Shown piece after piece: positions 24,287 through 37,095 of a DNA stretch of 64,000 nt. The translations under genes and the position numbers were made by a program. Origin of the DNA: Phoronis australis (taxonomy: Eukaryota; Phoronida; Phoronidae). The notes beneath the pieces are model-generated. The model did no database searches, was not told where the DNA came from, and saw only the letters and a list, made by a program, of their open reading frames with translations. The stretch covers positions 129,317 through 193,316 of the forward strand of contig NMRA01000637.1 in the NCBI GenBank assembly GCA_002633005.1, read 5' to 3'. Every line of letters begins with the position of its first letter. The first letter of the stretch is position 1.

Positions 24287-26228
24287 TTAAAGGAGAATGC
24301 CACCCGATTTAATTAGTCTTTTTTGTCGCCTTAATCGGTCTATATCCACATCGCCTCGCATACGGTCGACCTTACCTTGCCAAGAGGTGTCGCTTTAACC
24401 TGTGAGGAAGGTGAGAAACTACGCTAGCGACGTCAGTGGTTCATATGCAGAGTGAATGCCGCTATGTTGCGGTGCATCGTTCCCGCTTGTCCGAACAAAG
24501 CAGCTGCGAGAAAAGCGAGTATATCGTTTTTTTACTTCCTCGAGAGTCCGAAATGCTTAGGAAGTGGCTCATGGTAGTGAAGAATGAAATGTACGCTGTA
24601 AATAGCAAGTACGAGGCCGTGAAACATCTCCGTGTCTGTGGCCTGCCGACGTCTACAGTGCCTGACGATCGAATGCCGGCTTACCAAATAACTCCATACG
24701 TTCCGTTGTCTGAGCTTGTTCACGGCGCCTCTCTAGTATTTCTTCATCACTGTATTTCTGTTCGAATTGATAGCCTTTAAAACTTAACGATCCACCATCG
24801 AAGTCTTGACTGATGAGCTCTAGCTCGTCCTAAGTCGGGATTGCGAGTTACCATGTTGTTTCAAAATGAATTATTCTCACCGTAACCAATACTTATATAA
24901 AACTTAAACAAAGTCTGTCTCATTAGATGCAGTTGATAATGCCTGTGGAGTGTTCGTAAGTGCAAATGATTTGAGAAGCCAGCAATGAATAAATCACTGC
25001 GTTACCGGCTTTAGGTGCAATAAAACTAATTGACGGGACACCGAGGCCGTGTTAGCTCATGCTAATTAAGTGTTTGCTGGCAGAAACTGTTGTGAAACAA
25101 TTCGATTTCCATCCCACGGCAAGGTGTTAGGATAATCTTTATTTACATTTACATTACTCAAATAATGATTGTCAATGTACAACTTCTGCCCTGACCGTGC
25201 TGAATTTGCGGCCCCCGACGAGTAAGTAGATTTGCAGTTTCGTGGCTAATTCACCAACATAATCACGTGCACATTACTTTGGCGCACTACTATAGTATTT
25301 TCTTGACTGGAAGTTTACTTTCCACTCAACTTTGCCTGGTTTATGTTCGTGATGTCTGATCAGTTTCCAAGCCACTGGCCGGGATAACGAGTCAATCCGG
25401 CCGGCCGCGACGGGCCTGATCGGGCTCCGAGCCACTGGCCAGGATAACAAGCGTTTTGTGTTATAACTCAAAAAATCACAAGTCTAAACAACACAGATGT
25501 GACGGGACGTTCGTATCTTTACGCTTATTGTTATTCTTATTTAGTTGCAAATGTTCAGTTATTCTTATGCTAATGTCTTTGTTGCGTCTCAGTGCGCCTT
25601 TGTTACGTGGGCATGTGGGCGCGACTGTATGTGTCGGGCACTTCGCTAGCGACAGGCTTAGGAGAAGGGTGTTTCCTTCTTTTGCTTTCATGAAAATTGA
25701 TCGTTATCATGTGCAATTGAACTGAAACGTATGCCTGATGAGAGGAAATACATATTTTGATGTTCAGTGGAGACTTGCTCTGTTACACAGATCTAGGTTT
25801 TTCTGTCTGTATCTCACGGAAAATACTTCGAAATTATCTCCGAACAGACCCCAAACTCCTGCTACGGACCTTATTGGCCTGCCGAACTTTGTAGGCTACG
25901 GTGTGTCCAAATACCAAGAAATCCGTAAGAACGAAATAAAACAACATGTTTTTATAAGAACTGGGTGTATTTTTAAGGGTTTTACATCGAAGTTTGATGT
26001 TTTATTGGTGTTAAACGATTACTTCAAGCGATAAGCTGACACCAGTAACCCGTGTTGTGAACTGCTGAACAGACTGCGTGTGAAACCGATGACGTCATTG
26101 GATAATTTCAACACCTCCGTCTGCCTTCAGGTGTCAGGTAACGCAACCGTACGTGTCCTTATGGAGTAGAACTACTCGATCTAAATTGATACAATTTAGG
26201 TTGTTTTTTGGGTGACATGCTCCTTTAA
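24287..26228 (+). mobile_element. Kolobok-like DNA transposon copy A, non-autonomous
   Basis: The element 24291-26224 starts AGGAGAATGCCACCC and ends GGGTGACATGCTCCT, a 15-bp terminal inverted repeat with two mismatches. TTAA sits directly outside on both sides (24287-24290 and 26225-26228). A TTAA target duplication together with a THAP domain at the 5' end points to the Kolobok superfamily; piggyBac also uses TTAA but does not normally carry THAP. The interior holds a THAP relic but no recognisable DDE catalytic domain, so the copy cannot move on its own. It shares termini and several internal segments with 59203-60831. Confidence 0.75.
24462..24655 (+). pseudogene. THAP-domain relic in Kolobok-like copy A
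   Basis: An ATG is followed by LRCIVPACPNKAAARKASISF, the start of a THAP zinc finger (C-x4-C). One extra T in the T run near 24530 shifts the frame. The later part (EMLRKWLMVVK, HLRVCG) continues in another frame, and the last C-x2-H step is damaged because copy B reads VCGRHF where this copy reads VCGLP. The copy therefore keeps a start codon but not an open domain. Confidence 0.7.
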
Positions 26229-29200
26229 GAACATATGAAGACAAAAGAATCGTGTTCATTTTATACTGAAGCAAAGAAGAAAGGTTGAGAACCCTATTGA
26301 AACAAAAAATCATTTCGTTGTCTTACCAAATAAGAAATAAAAAGCGGCCACAGGTTCAGCGTTTAAAGCGACACGAATCTCTCTGCATTTGCATACAAAC
26401 AAACACTATCGGGTATACGTCACAGCCAAAAATAGCATCTATGACGCGGTAATATAAATGCGTGATAATTTATGTTCATCTTGCTTTGCGAAACCTCTCT
26501 ATTATTCGGCACATATGTCGATCAAAAATTGTTTATGTTTCATGTCCATCTTATTCATAGATATTAAATTTCCAGTGCACCATCTGATCGGGGACACGGA
26601 AGTGTTTGATTACTAAATTCACCCCTCTGCGCTATTAAGGTTTCGGTGTTGGTTTCAACATTAAATAACATATTCTTCCATTCATGCCAATAAGAGAATA
26701 CTACGGTCCTGCAATGAATGTCATAATATTTATCGTCTTTGATCAGTTTTTAATATTTAAAAACTGAAAACTGAAACGGAAGTGTCATATATAATTAATA
26801 GTTTTGCTCCAGATGTTACTGTTGGGACCTGATTGAATGTTGAGTGTTATTTATACTGCTGAAGTTATATTACCTTAAACTATTTTGGGAAAGTTTGATG
26901 ATCGAACTGGCTAACGACGTCCTGTAAACATTGGCCTCCCTTTTGAACTTTCGACTGTTTAAATGGTCCGGGAGGGGAATACGAAAAACAATATAACATA
27001 GCCGTATTGCACTCGACTGATTCAACGCGTATGATAAATATTATGACATTTATTGCAGGACGGTAGTTTTCAATTATCGCTACTTTTTATACATCGCTGG
27101 TCGGGATAAATTCCCTGTTCTGGGACAGATCTGAGTCGGCCTTTATAATAGTTACAATTACCTCGATTCAGGAAAGGGGTACTGGTTAATAAGATGGGAA
27201 TCACAACGGCAACCATGTTTGCAGAAACGCCATCTTCCGATCAAAATGGCAGAAGTGAATTATTTTGGCGCAGACTAATACACTTCATATGTGTAAGACT
27301 TCGTTAAAGACACGACTAGACTTTTTGTTAGCGATCTTGATGCTGGTACGTTTGTAATTTCGGAACAGCCTCCATTCTTTTGGTTTGCAGGTATGAAGTA
27401 AAATATTGAGATGCATAACAAACAAATTACAAATAAAAACCGTAACTATATTTCGTGACTTCATGTCACATCATCAGGCAATGAGTGGAATGAACATATA
27501 CAGAGAGAAATATGTGGTGGTGATCCAGGAAAGAAATTACCTCCTGGATATCTGTCTTGGCTACTTGTACTTGAACACACACAGTTGCTGTTGTGTTAGA
27601 AAGCATAACAATCCACTGTTTGCTGCCTTTGACCATAGAGCATCCATTTCTATTAAGCATAATAGTTTGTCAGATTGAAATTTACGCTTGTTACCAACAG
27701 ACTTTGTTTCCGAAACGACACCAAATCCCGTGGTGACAGTGAAAGATATCACAACACACACAAAACAGATATTTTTAATTTTTTTATTTTCCCAGTTCCA
27801 ATGAGTAAGTAACAGGGATCTTGGATTCCACTGTCTTACTCTACAATCGTTAAGTGAAAATTGGCAACACAAATATACAGCGGAATTGATTTTTACAATG
27901 ACAAACAGAAAAACAACATTACATCAAGTGACTGTGTTGTATAATATAATATTTCTGAGAAAGAAATACAAAAACCCTTTGAATACTATTTTTTCCAAAA
28001 TAGAGTTTCTCAACCAATCTTTATATTGTATAATTTTCTCTTCGTATATCTTACTTGAGAATTCATACAGGAAAGCCTATAGCATGTGGGGTGAAGGGGG
28101 AGGGCTAATTACGTAACTGTTTGCATTTCAATGACTTATAGTCCTTATGTGAGCAACCTTGGCTTTGTACTGCAGAGGTATCAAAATGGCAAAAATGAAG
28201 AAGAAAAATGACAGACTCTAAAACTGAATTGAAAGTGTGAAAGCATTGCAACACTTATCTATTAAAATAACGAAAAACCCGTTTTTGAGCTATTAACGCT
28301 AAACAACTTTCTCATCCAGTTGTCTGATGAAGCATAATAATGATCCGTAAAGATCGACAACCGTCAAAAGATGAAGGAAATTTTGAAAACTCCTGTCAAA
28401 ATCGGCTGAACGGGCAAGCACAGCCTATGCTTTTAGCGAATTACACGGCAACTATGGGAAGAGACCACCCAGCAATGGACCATAATGTCCAATCTGCTAC
28501 ACTACATAGGGAGTATGAGTTTTTAGTTGATCCCTGCCTTTAACTTGCGAACCCAGGCTTTAACATGGTGGGGCTCGAATTTCTGGCCATGTGGACCTTT
28601 TACTGACAAAAAAGCGGAAGGACTAAAAAAAAACGGGGTACCACCTTCAGAACTGTGAACTGTGCGTCTGCGCCTTTTTAGTGGACTTTTGTCTCGTTTT
28701 CTCGGACCTTTTGTTTCTCTGAGGCGGACTTTTTGCCCAATTCGCCAAATATGTGGGCTCGTTCGAGCCTCTTGAGCCCCCTCCAGGATGCGCGCATGCC
28801 AATAACGTATTAGCAGGTGACAGAACGAGGATCGGTGGAAATCATCAAAACAGGGTTAAGCATCCTTTTAAGTAATTATAACACGGCTGACGTAATTTGT
28901 GCCGGTTTCAGAGGAGGCTCTAAGTCTAAGGACATCTTGCTCAAAGGGTGGGCCGGGGGTGGCCTCCAACAAGCAGACACACCGAAATTGAAGTAAGCGC
29001 AAGCTGGCAGGTGTGGAAAGCTCTCACGTGGTCACCTCGCTAAGGAGTCCACAGCCAGGTCAGTCCTTGTGCTGGATTCTGTGATATTCGAAACTATTGC
29101 ACCTCCCAATAAAACACTGTTTATTGTTGTCAGAAGGACGTCTTGTGCAGAGCCATTACGTAAAACCGTTTATTGGCACCCGGTGGCGATTCAGTACAGC

Positions 29201-29759
29201 ATACAACAGTGGCCACCCAAAAATATTTATAGATGATCGGCCGTGGGAATTAATAAACCTCGGAAACCATTATTAAAATATCTTGGTCTATTTACACCGA
29301 CCTCTTGTCTATTTACACTGAAACTAAAACTATTCAAGAAAGAGCAATCGATGTTTTCACAAGTCCAAAACTTCGCAGTAGATTTAGGGAACTTAGTTGA
29401 GTCACTATTTGGGACTGTTTTCTTCAACCCGGCACTGGAGTTTACGACAGGTTGCTAGGTGTCTCCAAATGAGTATTTAGAACCTTTATTGTGTTGCACC
29501 TGTTATGTACAGCTAAAGCTGCTTGGTATTGCTGTCTTTCTAATTGAAGAAGTATGCCTGAATTTGCTGATTGGTAGATTACGTCACATTAACCTAGATA
29601 CGGAAGATCAAAAGACTTGACCAGAGTGTCAAGATGCATTGAGTTTGGATGGCGAGAGATGATTCTATTTTGACGAGTTCGCGACAGTGAGGAGTAAGTG
29701 TAAGCTCGTTGTCTAGTAGCAAGCCAAGGTGTTTATTTGTGTGCTCTCTAGGAGTAACT
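26229..29759. other. spacer without recognised gene
   Basis: An AT-rich stretch. It includes a perfect hairpin at 26744-26766 (arms CAGTTTTTAA and TTAAAAACTG, loop TAT). A transposon-like G/C-rich segment at 28560-28800 shares wording with about 37316-37352 (TCGAATTTC...GTGGACCTTT). No coding gene can be supported. Confidence 0.35.
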
Positions 29760-31400
29760 TTCTCATTGAGGGATAGATCTAGCCTTGCATTTGTTTAAAT
29801 TAGAAGTGTTATTAGAAAATATAAGATCAACAGTTGTTTCATGGTCGGATTTCATTTTGCATTTGTGAGACCAGTAATAGAATTTGTTCAGGTCAGTTTG
29901 TAACAGTAAGTCATAGGGATGCTCTTTAGAAAATGGGTAGAAAATTGCAGTGTCATTAGCATATAAGAATGTTAGAGTTTATTGTGTCTGAAAGGTCATT
30001 GATTTACAGTAAAAAGAGTAAGTGGCCTAGTACGCCACCTTGTGGTACTTCAGCATATACATAACCTGGTGTTTTACGAGGGTCAGAAATCACCCCCAAT
30101 TCGAACTTAGTAAGTTCGGCATTCAAAGTATGATTTTATAAGTGGGACGAGAGTGCCTGAGAAACCATAAGATTGCAAAAGCTGACGCAATGTCTTAAAT
30201 ACGGATGTCACGTAGCCTTGCTCAAACTGGAGGTTGATTTCATGTACAATTTCTGTAAAATGAGACACATTGTTCCAACGAGGCATGAATCCAAATTGGT
30301 GAGGTTTGTGACGAGAGGTGTCCAAGCACGTGTTGAGTAATAAATTTTTTTCTAAAGTTTTTGAGAACGCGTTGGGGGGATAGTGGGCAATGTCTCTTTT
30401 AGAGTACTTTTTGTGTATTGATATCATAACATCAAGTCAAAGTAAATTTTCCAGATTGTAATATTTTGTTGTATTATGTTGTCAGATGAACTGTAAGCTA
30501 TCTTGATATTAGTTATTATATCCGCACCGTCCTCGTTCCGTGGATGTTTTCTAGTAGTTTTCGGACATCAGATGGCTGGGGTTGTACATGTACCAGACAG
30601 GTTTCCTAGATTTCTGTTTGTGAATTCGGGAAAGGTTTGTTGTTGCTGCAATGTGACTCCTGGCGGTGAAATAATCTTGAAATATTTTCCTTATTTCAGC
30701 TTTGGATGACGCCTGAGTGTTGGCGTCCTTTGAGTGGATGATGGCTTTGATGATTTCCTTACCTGTCCTCGAATAATATTCCTTAAAATTTTGGAGACAA
30801 TGTTGGATATAAATTTCATCATATAACTTTGTTTTGCCGTTTTAATTAGTTGTTCCACACTGTTGCACCGTTCTTTGTCACACTTAAACGTGCACGGGTT
30901 ATTAGAATTTCTGAACGATATGTGCAGTTAATTTCTTTTATTTATTTGAGAAATAAATTTGTTGTTAAACCACGGCTTGTTCTTGTTTTCTATGTTTTCA
31001 TGGTTGGTGGGATATTGTTGTCAATTATACATGTTTTGTAGAATGAGTGTGAATGTTGAGACTGCGTTCTTGATGTCATGTTTGTTTAGTATTTCAGTCT
31101 ACTAAAATGTGGTTATGTCGGTGCGCAGTTTGTCCATATTAAAGAAGTTGTAATTCCAAATCTTTTTGAATGTGATAATTGTTATTAGGTACACGTGTAT
31201 TGTAGAGTGACTGTGCGAATGTCGAGACTGCGTAATTTATATCACTTTTGTTTAGCATTTCAGTCGATGGGTAGTTTGACCATGCTACCGAGGCTATAAT
31301 TCCAAATCATTTTCATAATGTCGACTGTGAGTGTTGTTTCTTTCGCGTTACCAATGAGAGGTCTAACAGAAGTGGATTCAGTTAATCCGAGATTTTGATT
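29760..31400 (-). mobile_element. degenerate CR1/Jockey-like LINE (reverse transcriptase relic)
   Basis: On the minus strand, 30427-30107 encodes FSKTLEKNLL, HQFGFMPRWN and related RT finger/palm blocks. The usual catalytic D block (DLSKAFDT in family members) is missing or deleted. Further down (about 30060-29930) are VPQGGVLGHLL and, in another frame, FLYANDTA, the altered equivalent of the FADDT catalytic box. Upstream (about 30840-30640) is linker-like sequence (KEYYSRTGKEI). At least three frame changes and several stops show that it is dead. The 5' end is uncertain; 31030-31290 contains a partial internal duplication around GAGACTGCGT. Confidence 0.6.
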
Positions 31401-32451
31401 CATCTCCTCGTCTAAAAGTACTTATCATAACCAATGCAAGTTCTGCTTAAATGTACCGCATATAGTCGCATGCCCCTAAATACTGCAAATAGGCGCGGTT
31501 CCGCAATTAGGCACATGCACCTAATGGTTGGCTATACGGTAGGGTAGGCCTGAAAATTCCAACTAATTTAATCACATTTTAAATGTATTAAATTAGTTGA
31601 GGGCCAGGCTAAATTTTGGAAGTAGAAAACAGATGAATGAATCACACTAAAAAGTGAAAAGGATAAGCAAACTACGGATGTGGAATTAATACAACTAAGC
31701 GTCAACGTTGTAGATGATTTGTACAGTTATGTAGAACGGGAATACTGTACTTAAGACAGGGACCGCTTCTTACCGACCTCTGACGGGCGACCCGGGAAAT
31801 AAGTCGTGGCAGCGCCGTGTGGTGACATGAATTTTCCACAGGGAAAATGATACCGTTTTTAAAAGTGGGTACAAATTTTTTGTGTGTGCATTCTACTCAC
31901 TGTTTAGGAATAGACCACTCTTCAGCACGCCCGAGAAAACTCTTCAATTACGGGGCGGATCCTCGTCTAAAACAACGCAAATTTGTCTTCATCTAGTCAA
32001 ACTGTTGAACAGAATGCTTTGTGTCACGTGATAAAAAGTTTCTACGTCAAAGAAGCATTCGTAGACAAAAGAATCTTTAGAAACCCCATAATCACACAAG
32101 TCTCTGAGATGTAGCCATGCATTGCTTGCGAGGCACGTGAGTTAATACTTGAAACTGACTTTTCTCACGATGAGTGTCTTGGGCCCATGATCGTAACCCA
32201 GCAGCTTCATCGCGTTAGATTCCTGCAACCGTTGCTTTTGACCCAGGTGCTCGTTTCTTTAGCTCTCTCAAACACAGGGAGCCAATATTTCAGGCTGCCC
32301 GCGTGTGAAACTAAACTCTTCTCTTACCCAATCCGTTCCCTTCTCACGCGACGCATATTCACCCTTCCGCACCACGTTAGATGGCGCCTCGATTTATTTT
32401 CATGTATTTGCTTGCGTACAAACCAACCCTGGTCTTGCCTATTACTCCTTA
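31401..32451. other. spacer with a long hairpin
   Basis: The notable feature is a 40-bp near-perfect palindrome at 31560-31599 (arms CAACTAATTTAAT and ATTAAATTAGTTG, with an inner ACATT/AATGT pair and one unpaired C). No gene or domain is recognised in the rest. Confidence 0.5.
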
Positions 32452-32935
32452 TAGACCGGGATCCCAGAGCTTTTTTGTGCATGAAAAGGTAACCAATTTT
32501 CTTTGGTACCACATGGTTAGAAATGGCCGTCTGGCAGGTTCGCTCTGGTACGTGTGGTCAATGGAGCCAAGAGAATGACACTAAAAAATGAGCTAAATCA
32601 ACTTTTCTGGTAACCACATCAAACTTTCTTGGATACCTACTACGTAATCCATTGTATCAAAATTGGTCACTGCCTGACAATTTCAGTGGTGGGAATTATC
32701 GGCCAGACGTTTATAATTAAGGCAAAAAATTGAACTAGATCAATCTAAGAGCTATCCTCATGAAACCAGTTGCAAAATATTCAGCGTGAGCCTAGGTATC
32801 GCGAATGAACACTGCCAGGCAATTCTAGAGGTGGGTTAGCCCCCCAGACAAGCCCAAATACCCGAGTTGAGCTAGACCAACACACCAGGTAACCGTTTGA
32901 AACCAATTGCACGATTTTCAGCGGAATAAAAGAAA
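32452..32935. repeat. left arm of a large inverted repeat with about 137-bp repeat units
   Basis: The arm is the reverse complement of about 39103-39575. Shared landmarks include GACCGGGATCCC, GGTAACCAATTTTCTTTGGT, GAGCCAAGAGAATGACACT, TCAAAATTGGTCACTG and GGTAACCGTTTGAAAC. Within the arm the motif AGCTAAATCAA/AGCTAGACCAA recurs with a period near 137 bp. It ends where the plus-strand LINE begins. Confidence 0.75.
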
Positions 32936-32939
32936 CTGA

Positions 32940-33303
32940 GTGCACAGACGACATTGTTATTGGTCTAGCAAAAAGAATTGGTGCTACCGTTGAGAAGTCT
33001 GACATATGTCGCAATCACCGCCTAGGTAAAAAAATTCAAGGTAATGCCAAGACGAGGTCAATTATAGTGAAATATACGAATTACAATGCAAGAGCCGAAT
33101 TCATGAGAAATAAAAGTAGATTGAAAACTGAAGCTGGCAAGATCTACGTTAACGAGAATCTGACCAAAAAACGAGCACAGTTGTACAAGGCTTGTAGAGA
33201 CCTGGGTGCCCGGATTCAGAGTTGCTGGACATATGATGGAATAATTTATTACAAGAACTGGGCCAATGAAATTAAACCGGTGAGCAGCATGGAAGTTTTA
33301 TAG
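32940..33303 (+). pseudogene. LINE ORF1-like C-terminal part
   Basis: The frame encodes a basic segment with IIVKYTNYNARAEFM, then KIYVNENLTKKRAQLYKAC and CWTYDGIIYYKNW before the stop at 33301. The pattern of a beta strand with IVKY, then IYVNENLT, then WTxDG is that of the C-terminal nucleic-acid-binding domain of L1-type ORF1 proteins. The N-terminal coiled-coil part is absent because the element is 5'-truncated. Confidence 0.65.
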
Positions 33304-33419
33304 GGCATCTAACTCTCAGATGAATATTATACACGCAAGCCAGAATATAATACAGTAGTGCAATAGTTTCCAACGTCTTGTATTCAGCTTTTGGTAAGAC
33401 TACTCACTTTTGTACTATA

Positions 33420-33960
33420 GTCTGCATGAAAGACGGCAGAATTTCCTTTCTCCGTTAAGTTGATGGAGTGGCGATCCTATTTAAGAACACTTTTGAGTAT
33501 AAATTACATAACATTAGGCAAGACTACATTGGTAATAAATTAATTTTGGATATTACTGTTAATGAGACAAGAATTACGTTAATTAATACGTATTGTCCAA
33601 ATAGGGACTCGCCGTCATTTTTTGAAAGAATAAAACAAGATATTCAAGATTTAGGAAATTACTCTGTTATTTGGGCAGGCGATTTTAATCTTGCTCTCGA
33701 TCAGTCTAAGGACACGCCTAATTATCGACAGGTTAATAACCCGAAGTCACGGATTAAGTTGATGGAGATTTGTACAGGATTGTCTATTGTTGATGTGTAG
33801 CAGGAACTAAACCCCAGTAATAAAGAATATACTTGGAGAGCTGGAAGTAAACGATCCAGACTAGATTTTTTTCTAATTTCTGAAAACCTTTTAGTTGATA
33901 TTGACGACTCCATAATAGAATTCGATCATTCAATGGTAACGGTTTTTTTAAAGTGATGTT
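33420..33960 (+). pseudogene. LINE ORF2 endonuclease domain, interrupted
   Basis: The frame beginning near 33465 contains GVAILFKNTF, ITLINTYCPNRD and VIWAGDFNLALD, the strand and catalytic blocks of an APE-type endonuclease. A stop (TAG, 33798) follows SIVDV. The frame resumes with YTWRAGSKRSRLDFFLIS and FDHSMV, the final His block, before another stop near 33955. The N-terminal part of the domain is missing or unreadable. Confidence 0.75.
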
Positions 33961-34099
33961 TCCAGGAGGAGAAAATCCTTTTGGAAGTTTAATAATTCTC
34001 TCCTAAAAAACTCTGAGTATATTGTTGCAGTCAAGAATACTATTAAATTAGTTAAACAACAGTATATGACTGACGATATTCAGACTGTTGACAGTACAG

Positions 34100-36355
34100 T
34101 AATTCAGATTTACAATTGTCTATAAATGATCAACTTTTTCTTGAAACGTTGTTGATGGAGATTCGCGGCAAAACAATTTCCTTTGCTACTTACTTAAAAA
34201 GAAAAAGTAATAGAGTTGAACAGCAACTTATCAAAGAAATAAGCTTGTTGGAAAAAAGTCTAAGCCTTGACAGGGAACTACTGGAACAAAAAAATAATTT
34301 GCTTGCCGAGCTAAGGCAAAATAAGTTAAGAGGTCTTATGACTAGGTCGAGAGCAAGATGGATTGAAGAAGGTGAAAAGCTTTCCAAATATTTTCTTCAC
34401 TTGGAAAATAGGCATTACACAAGTAAGTTTATGCCTTTTTGTGGAAATCTGACAATACTAAAACCCATAGTGAAGAAGAGGTTATTCAGGAAACCAAAAC
34501 TTTTTATGAAAATCTATACAAATATAGACAGACTAACAATACTTCTTTAAAAACTCTTCTTGATAATGTTTGTGTTTCCAAGCTGAATGAGACAGAAAAA
34601 GAAAAAATAGAAGGTCTTCTTACATATGAAGAAGTCACACAATGCTTGAAAAAATGAAAAACAACAAAAGCCCAGGCTCTGATGGTTTTTCAGTGGAATT
34701 TATGATTTTTTTTGGGCTGACATTGGACATTTCGTTGTTCGCTCACTTAATACAGGTTTTGCTGTTGGCCAGTTATCCTCATCACAGAAAGAGGGAGTGA
34801 TCACCTGCATCCCTAAGGGAGCAGATAAAACTAAACATTATTTGAAAAACTGGATACCCATATCCTTGCTCAATGTGACATGTAAATTGGCTTCTTCGGC
34901 AGTAGCTGAACGGTTAAAATCCGTTTGGGAAAAGTAATCAGTAAGGACCAGACAGGTTTCGTTTCTGGAAGAAATATGAACGAAAATATCCGAGTGCTAT
35001 ATGATTTAATGTTTTATGCCCAGGCAGCTATCAAACCTGGATTGCTTTTACTGATTGACTTTGAGAAAGCATTTGATTCATTGTCGTGGAATTTTATTCA
35101 AAAAACTTTATCGTTCCTTAATTTTGGTTGGTCGATCAGAAGGTGGGTGAAAGTCTTTTACAGTAATATTAAGTCCTGTGTTGGTGTAAATGGTCACCCA
35201 TCTTCTTGGTTCAATATTTCGCGTGGCTGCAGACAAGGTGACCCTTTGTCTCCCTACATTTTTATATTGTGCGCGGAGATTGTGGCGTATTTAATCAAGA
35301 ATAATAAAAACATTGCTGGTGTAGTTGCTGTGAATAAGGAATATTTGATTTCGCAATATGCGGACGACACATCAATTACGTTGGATGGGTCGAATTTGTC
35401 ATTGACCACCACACTGAATGTACTACATTTGTTTGCTAGTGTCTCCGGTCTCCAAGTGAATGTGGATAAAACAAAAGCCATATGGTTTGGAAGTAAAACT
35501 GGTAGTGATGACGTGATTCCTACAAAAGACACTCAATTGGATAGTATGACGCATAAGAACTTCACTGCAAGAATAACTGAGATCAAGTCTTTACTAAAAA
35601 ATTGGAGTCGACGAAATTTAACGCCGTTTGGTAGAGTAACGGTAATTAAAACATTAGCTATTTTTAAACTTAATTTTTTGTTGTCAAGTTTACCAAATCC
35701 ACCAGTGAAAGTCTTGGATGAATTGAATACCACATTTTTTAGATTTGTATGGCAGGCCCGTAATGATAAAATTAAACGAACTACTGCCTGTTTAGGATTT
35801 GATCAAGGGGGAATTCAAATGGTTAATATACATACTTTCAGCAAAGCTTTAAAACTCGCTATGGCCCGTAGATATCTTGAAAGCCCTGCGTCTAAAAGTG
35901 GTGAATTGCTGTACTCACCCTACCCGTTCTTAAACAATTTTGCTCCATTTGGAGATGACTTTATTAAGTCGAAGTTAACTCTAATTGGCAATTCCTACTG
36001 GCGCGACATATTTGGAAGTATGTTATCTTTCTACAAGAAAATAATTGTTGCGAGTAAAGAGGACTTTTTGAACCAACCTTTGCGGTTTAATAGCAACTTG
36101 GCGATCAGAGGCACAGGTGTTTTTTATAAGCCTTGGTTTGTAAAAGGCTTAAGATTTATTAGAGATATCAATACCTCTGAAGGTGATTTTGTTAGTCTAA
36201 ACAATATGAAAAATAGGTTCGATGTTAAAACCAACTTTGTAGAATATAATGGTGTTGTTTCTATTCTAAGAACGTTTCAAAATAGTCTATTTCAAAGTAA
36301 ATGTAAAAGTGTTAATGTCTACTCTCCTTGCATGCCTTTAACAATTACTCACTAA
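34100..36355 (+). pseudogene. LINE ORF2 reverse transcriptase
   Basis: The pre-RT helix region (34116-34550) contains TRSRARWIEEGEKLSKYF. A frame change near 34450 leads into NKTKTHSEE-like sequence and a second break near 34655. After PKGADKTKHYLKNWIPISLL (about 34815-34873), the long frame 34925-36355 (476 aa) carries the RT core. It contains DQTGFVSGRNMNENIR, LLLLIDFEKAFDSLSW (first catalytic D), GCRQGDPLSPYIF and YADDTSITLDG (catalytic DD intact). The core is therefore well preserved, but it is separated from the endonuclease by stops and frameshifts. Confidence 0.85.
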
Positions 36356-36360
36356 CGAAA

Positions 36361-37095
36361 AGAATTGAAGGGTTGTAGACATACATGTATTTGTTCAGTC
36401 TTTAATAACGCTAAGAAACCTAAGTCAGAGTGTAAATGGGAAATAGAGCTAGGAGATAGTTTAGATTGGAAGAAAATATATGCTTTACCTTACAAAATTA
36501 CAAAGGATCCCCATATTAGATGGTTCCAATTTAGAATACTACATTGAATTATTGCAACAAATACCTTTTTAGTCAAAACATGTTAGGGATTCTGATCTAT
36601 GTTCCTTTTGTAATAAAGCTCCAGAGACGCTATCACACCTTTTTTGGGAATGTAGCTTTATACAAGATTTCTGGAAGGAATTCGGAAAGCTACTTCAAAA
36701 GTGTGGCATTCAGCTGTCTGTCTTACGATAGTGTTATTCTTGGACATTACAAGACGCATGATTTTCTATTTAACATTTTGCTTCTACTAGCTAAACAGTA
36801 CATTTACAAGGAGAAATGTCACAAAAATATACCTAATTTTCACAAGTTCGTTACAAAAACTTATGAATACTATAATGCTGGAAAATTAAATGCTCATAAA
36901 AACTTTGTATATGACAGCTTCTCTGCCAAATGGGAAAATTTTATTGTTTATGTTAACTTCATGTAGAAGATATTTACCTTAAACGAGATACGAGAATGGA
37001 CTTCCTGAGGTGTGCATGCGTGAATGAATGGTGTACTTATTTGTTTGTTTGTTTTTGTAATTGTTTGTAAATGATAATAAATACATAAAAAAATA
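36361..37095 (+). pseudogene. LINE ORF2 C-terminal region and 3' UTR
   Basis: The region includes RWFQFRILH at 36520-36545. It continues in another frame with CSFCNKAPETLSHLFWECSF (a CxxC...H...C zinc-knuckle-like block) and a helical tail ending NFIVYVNFM with the stop at 36964. Two frame changes are needed to read it through. The last 130 bases are an AT-rich 3' UTR ending in a short A run. Confidence 0.75.

Larger units (their letters stand above)
32936..37095 (+). mobile_element. Tx1/L1-like LINE, inactivated and 5'-truncated
   Basis: In order: the end of an ORF1-like protein (to 33303), an AP-endonuclease region (about 33420-33960), reverse transcriptase (about 34100-36360), a C-terminal Cys/His segment, a short 3' UTR, and AATAAATACATAAAAAAAT at 37077-37095. 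The RT sequence style (DFEKAFDSLSW, RGCRQGDPLSPY, QYADDT) matches the Tx1 branch of L1-type elements. Stops and frameshifts between the domains mean the copy is not functional. Both ends abut sequence of the GGTAACCGT repeat family (32886 and about 37122), so it appears to have inserted into that repeat. Confidence 0.85.

Noticed and set aside
24287-26228. piggyBac assignment based on TTAA
   Set aside because: The THAP domain and terminal sequence fit Kolobok better, and no piggyBac catalytic block is present.
27451-27480. Hammerhead-ribozyme-like core on the minus strand (CTGATGA, short stem, GAAA)
   Set aside because: An extra base lies between the core and stem II, and no convincing stem III or cleavage triplet could be found.
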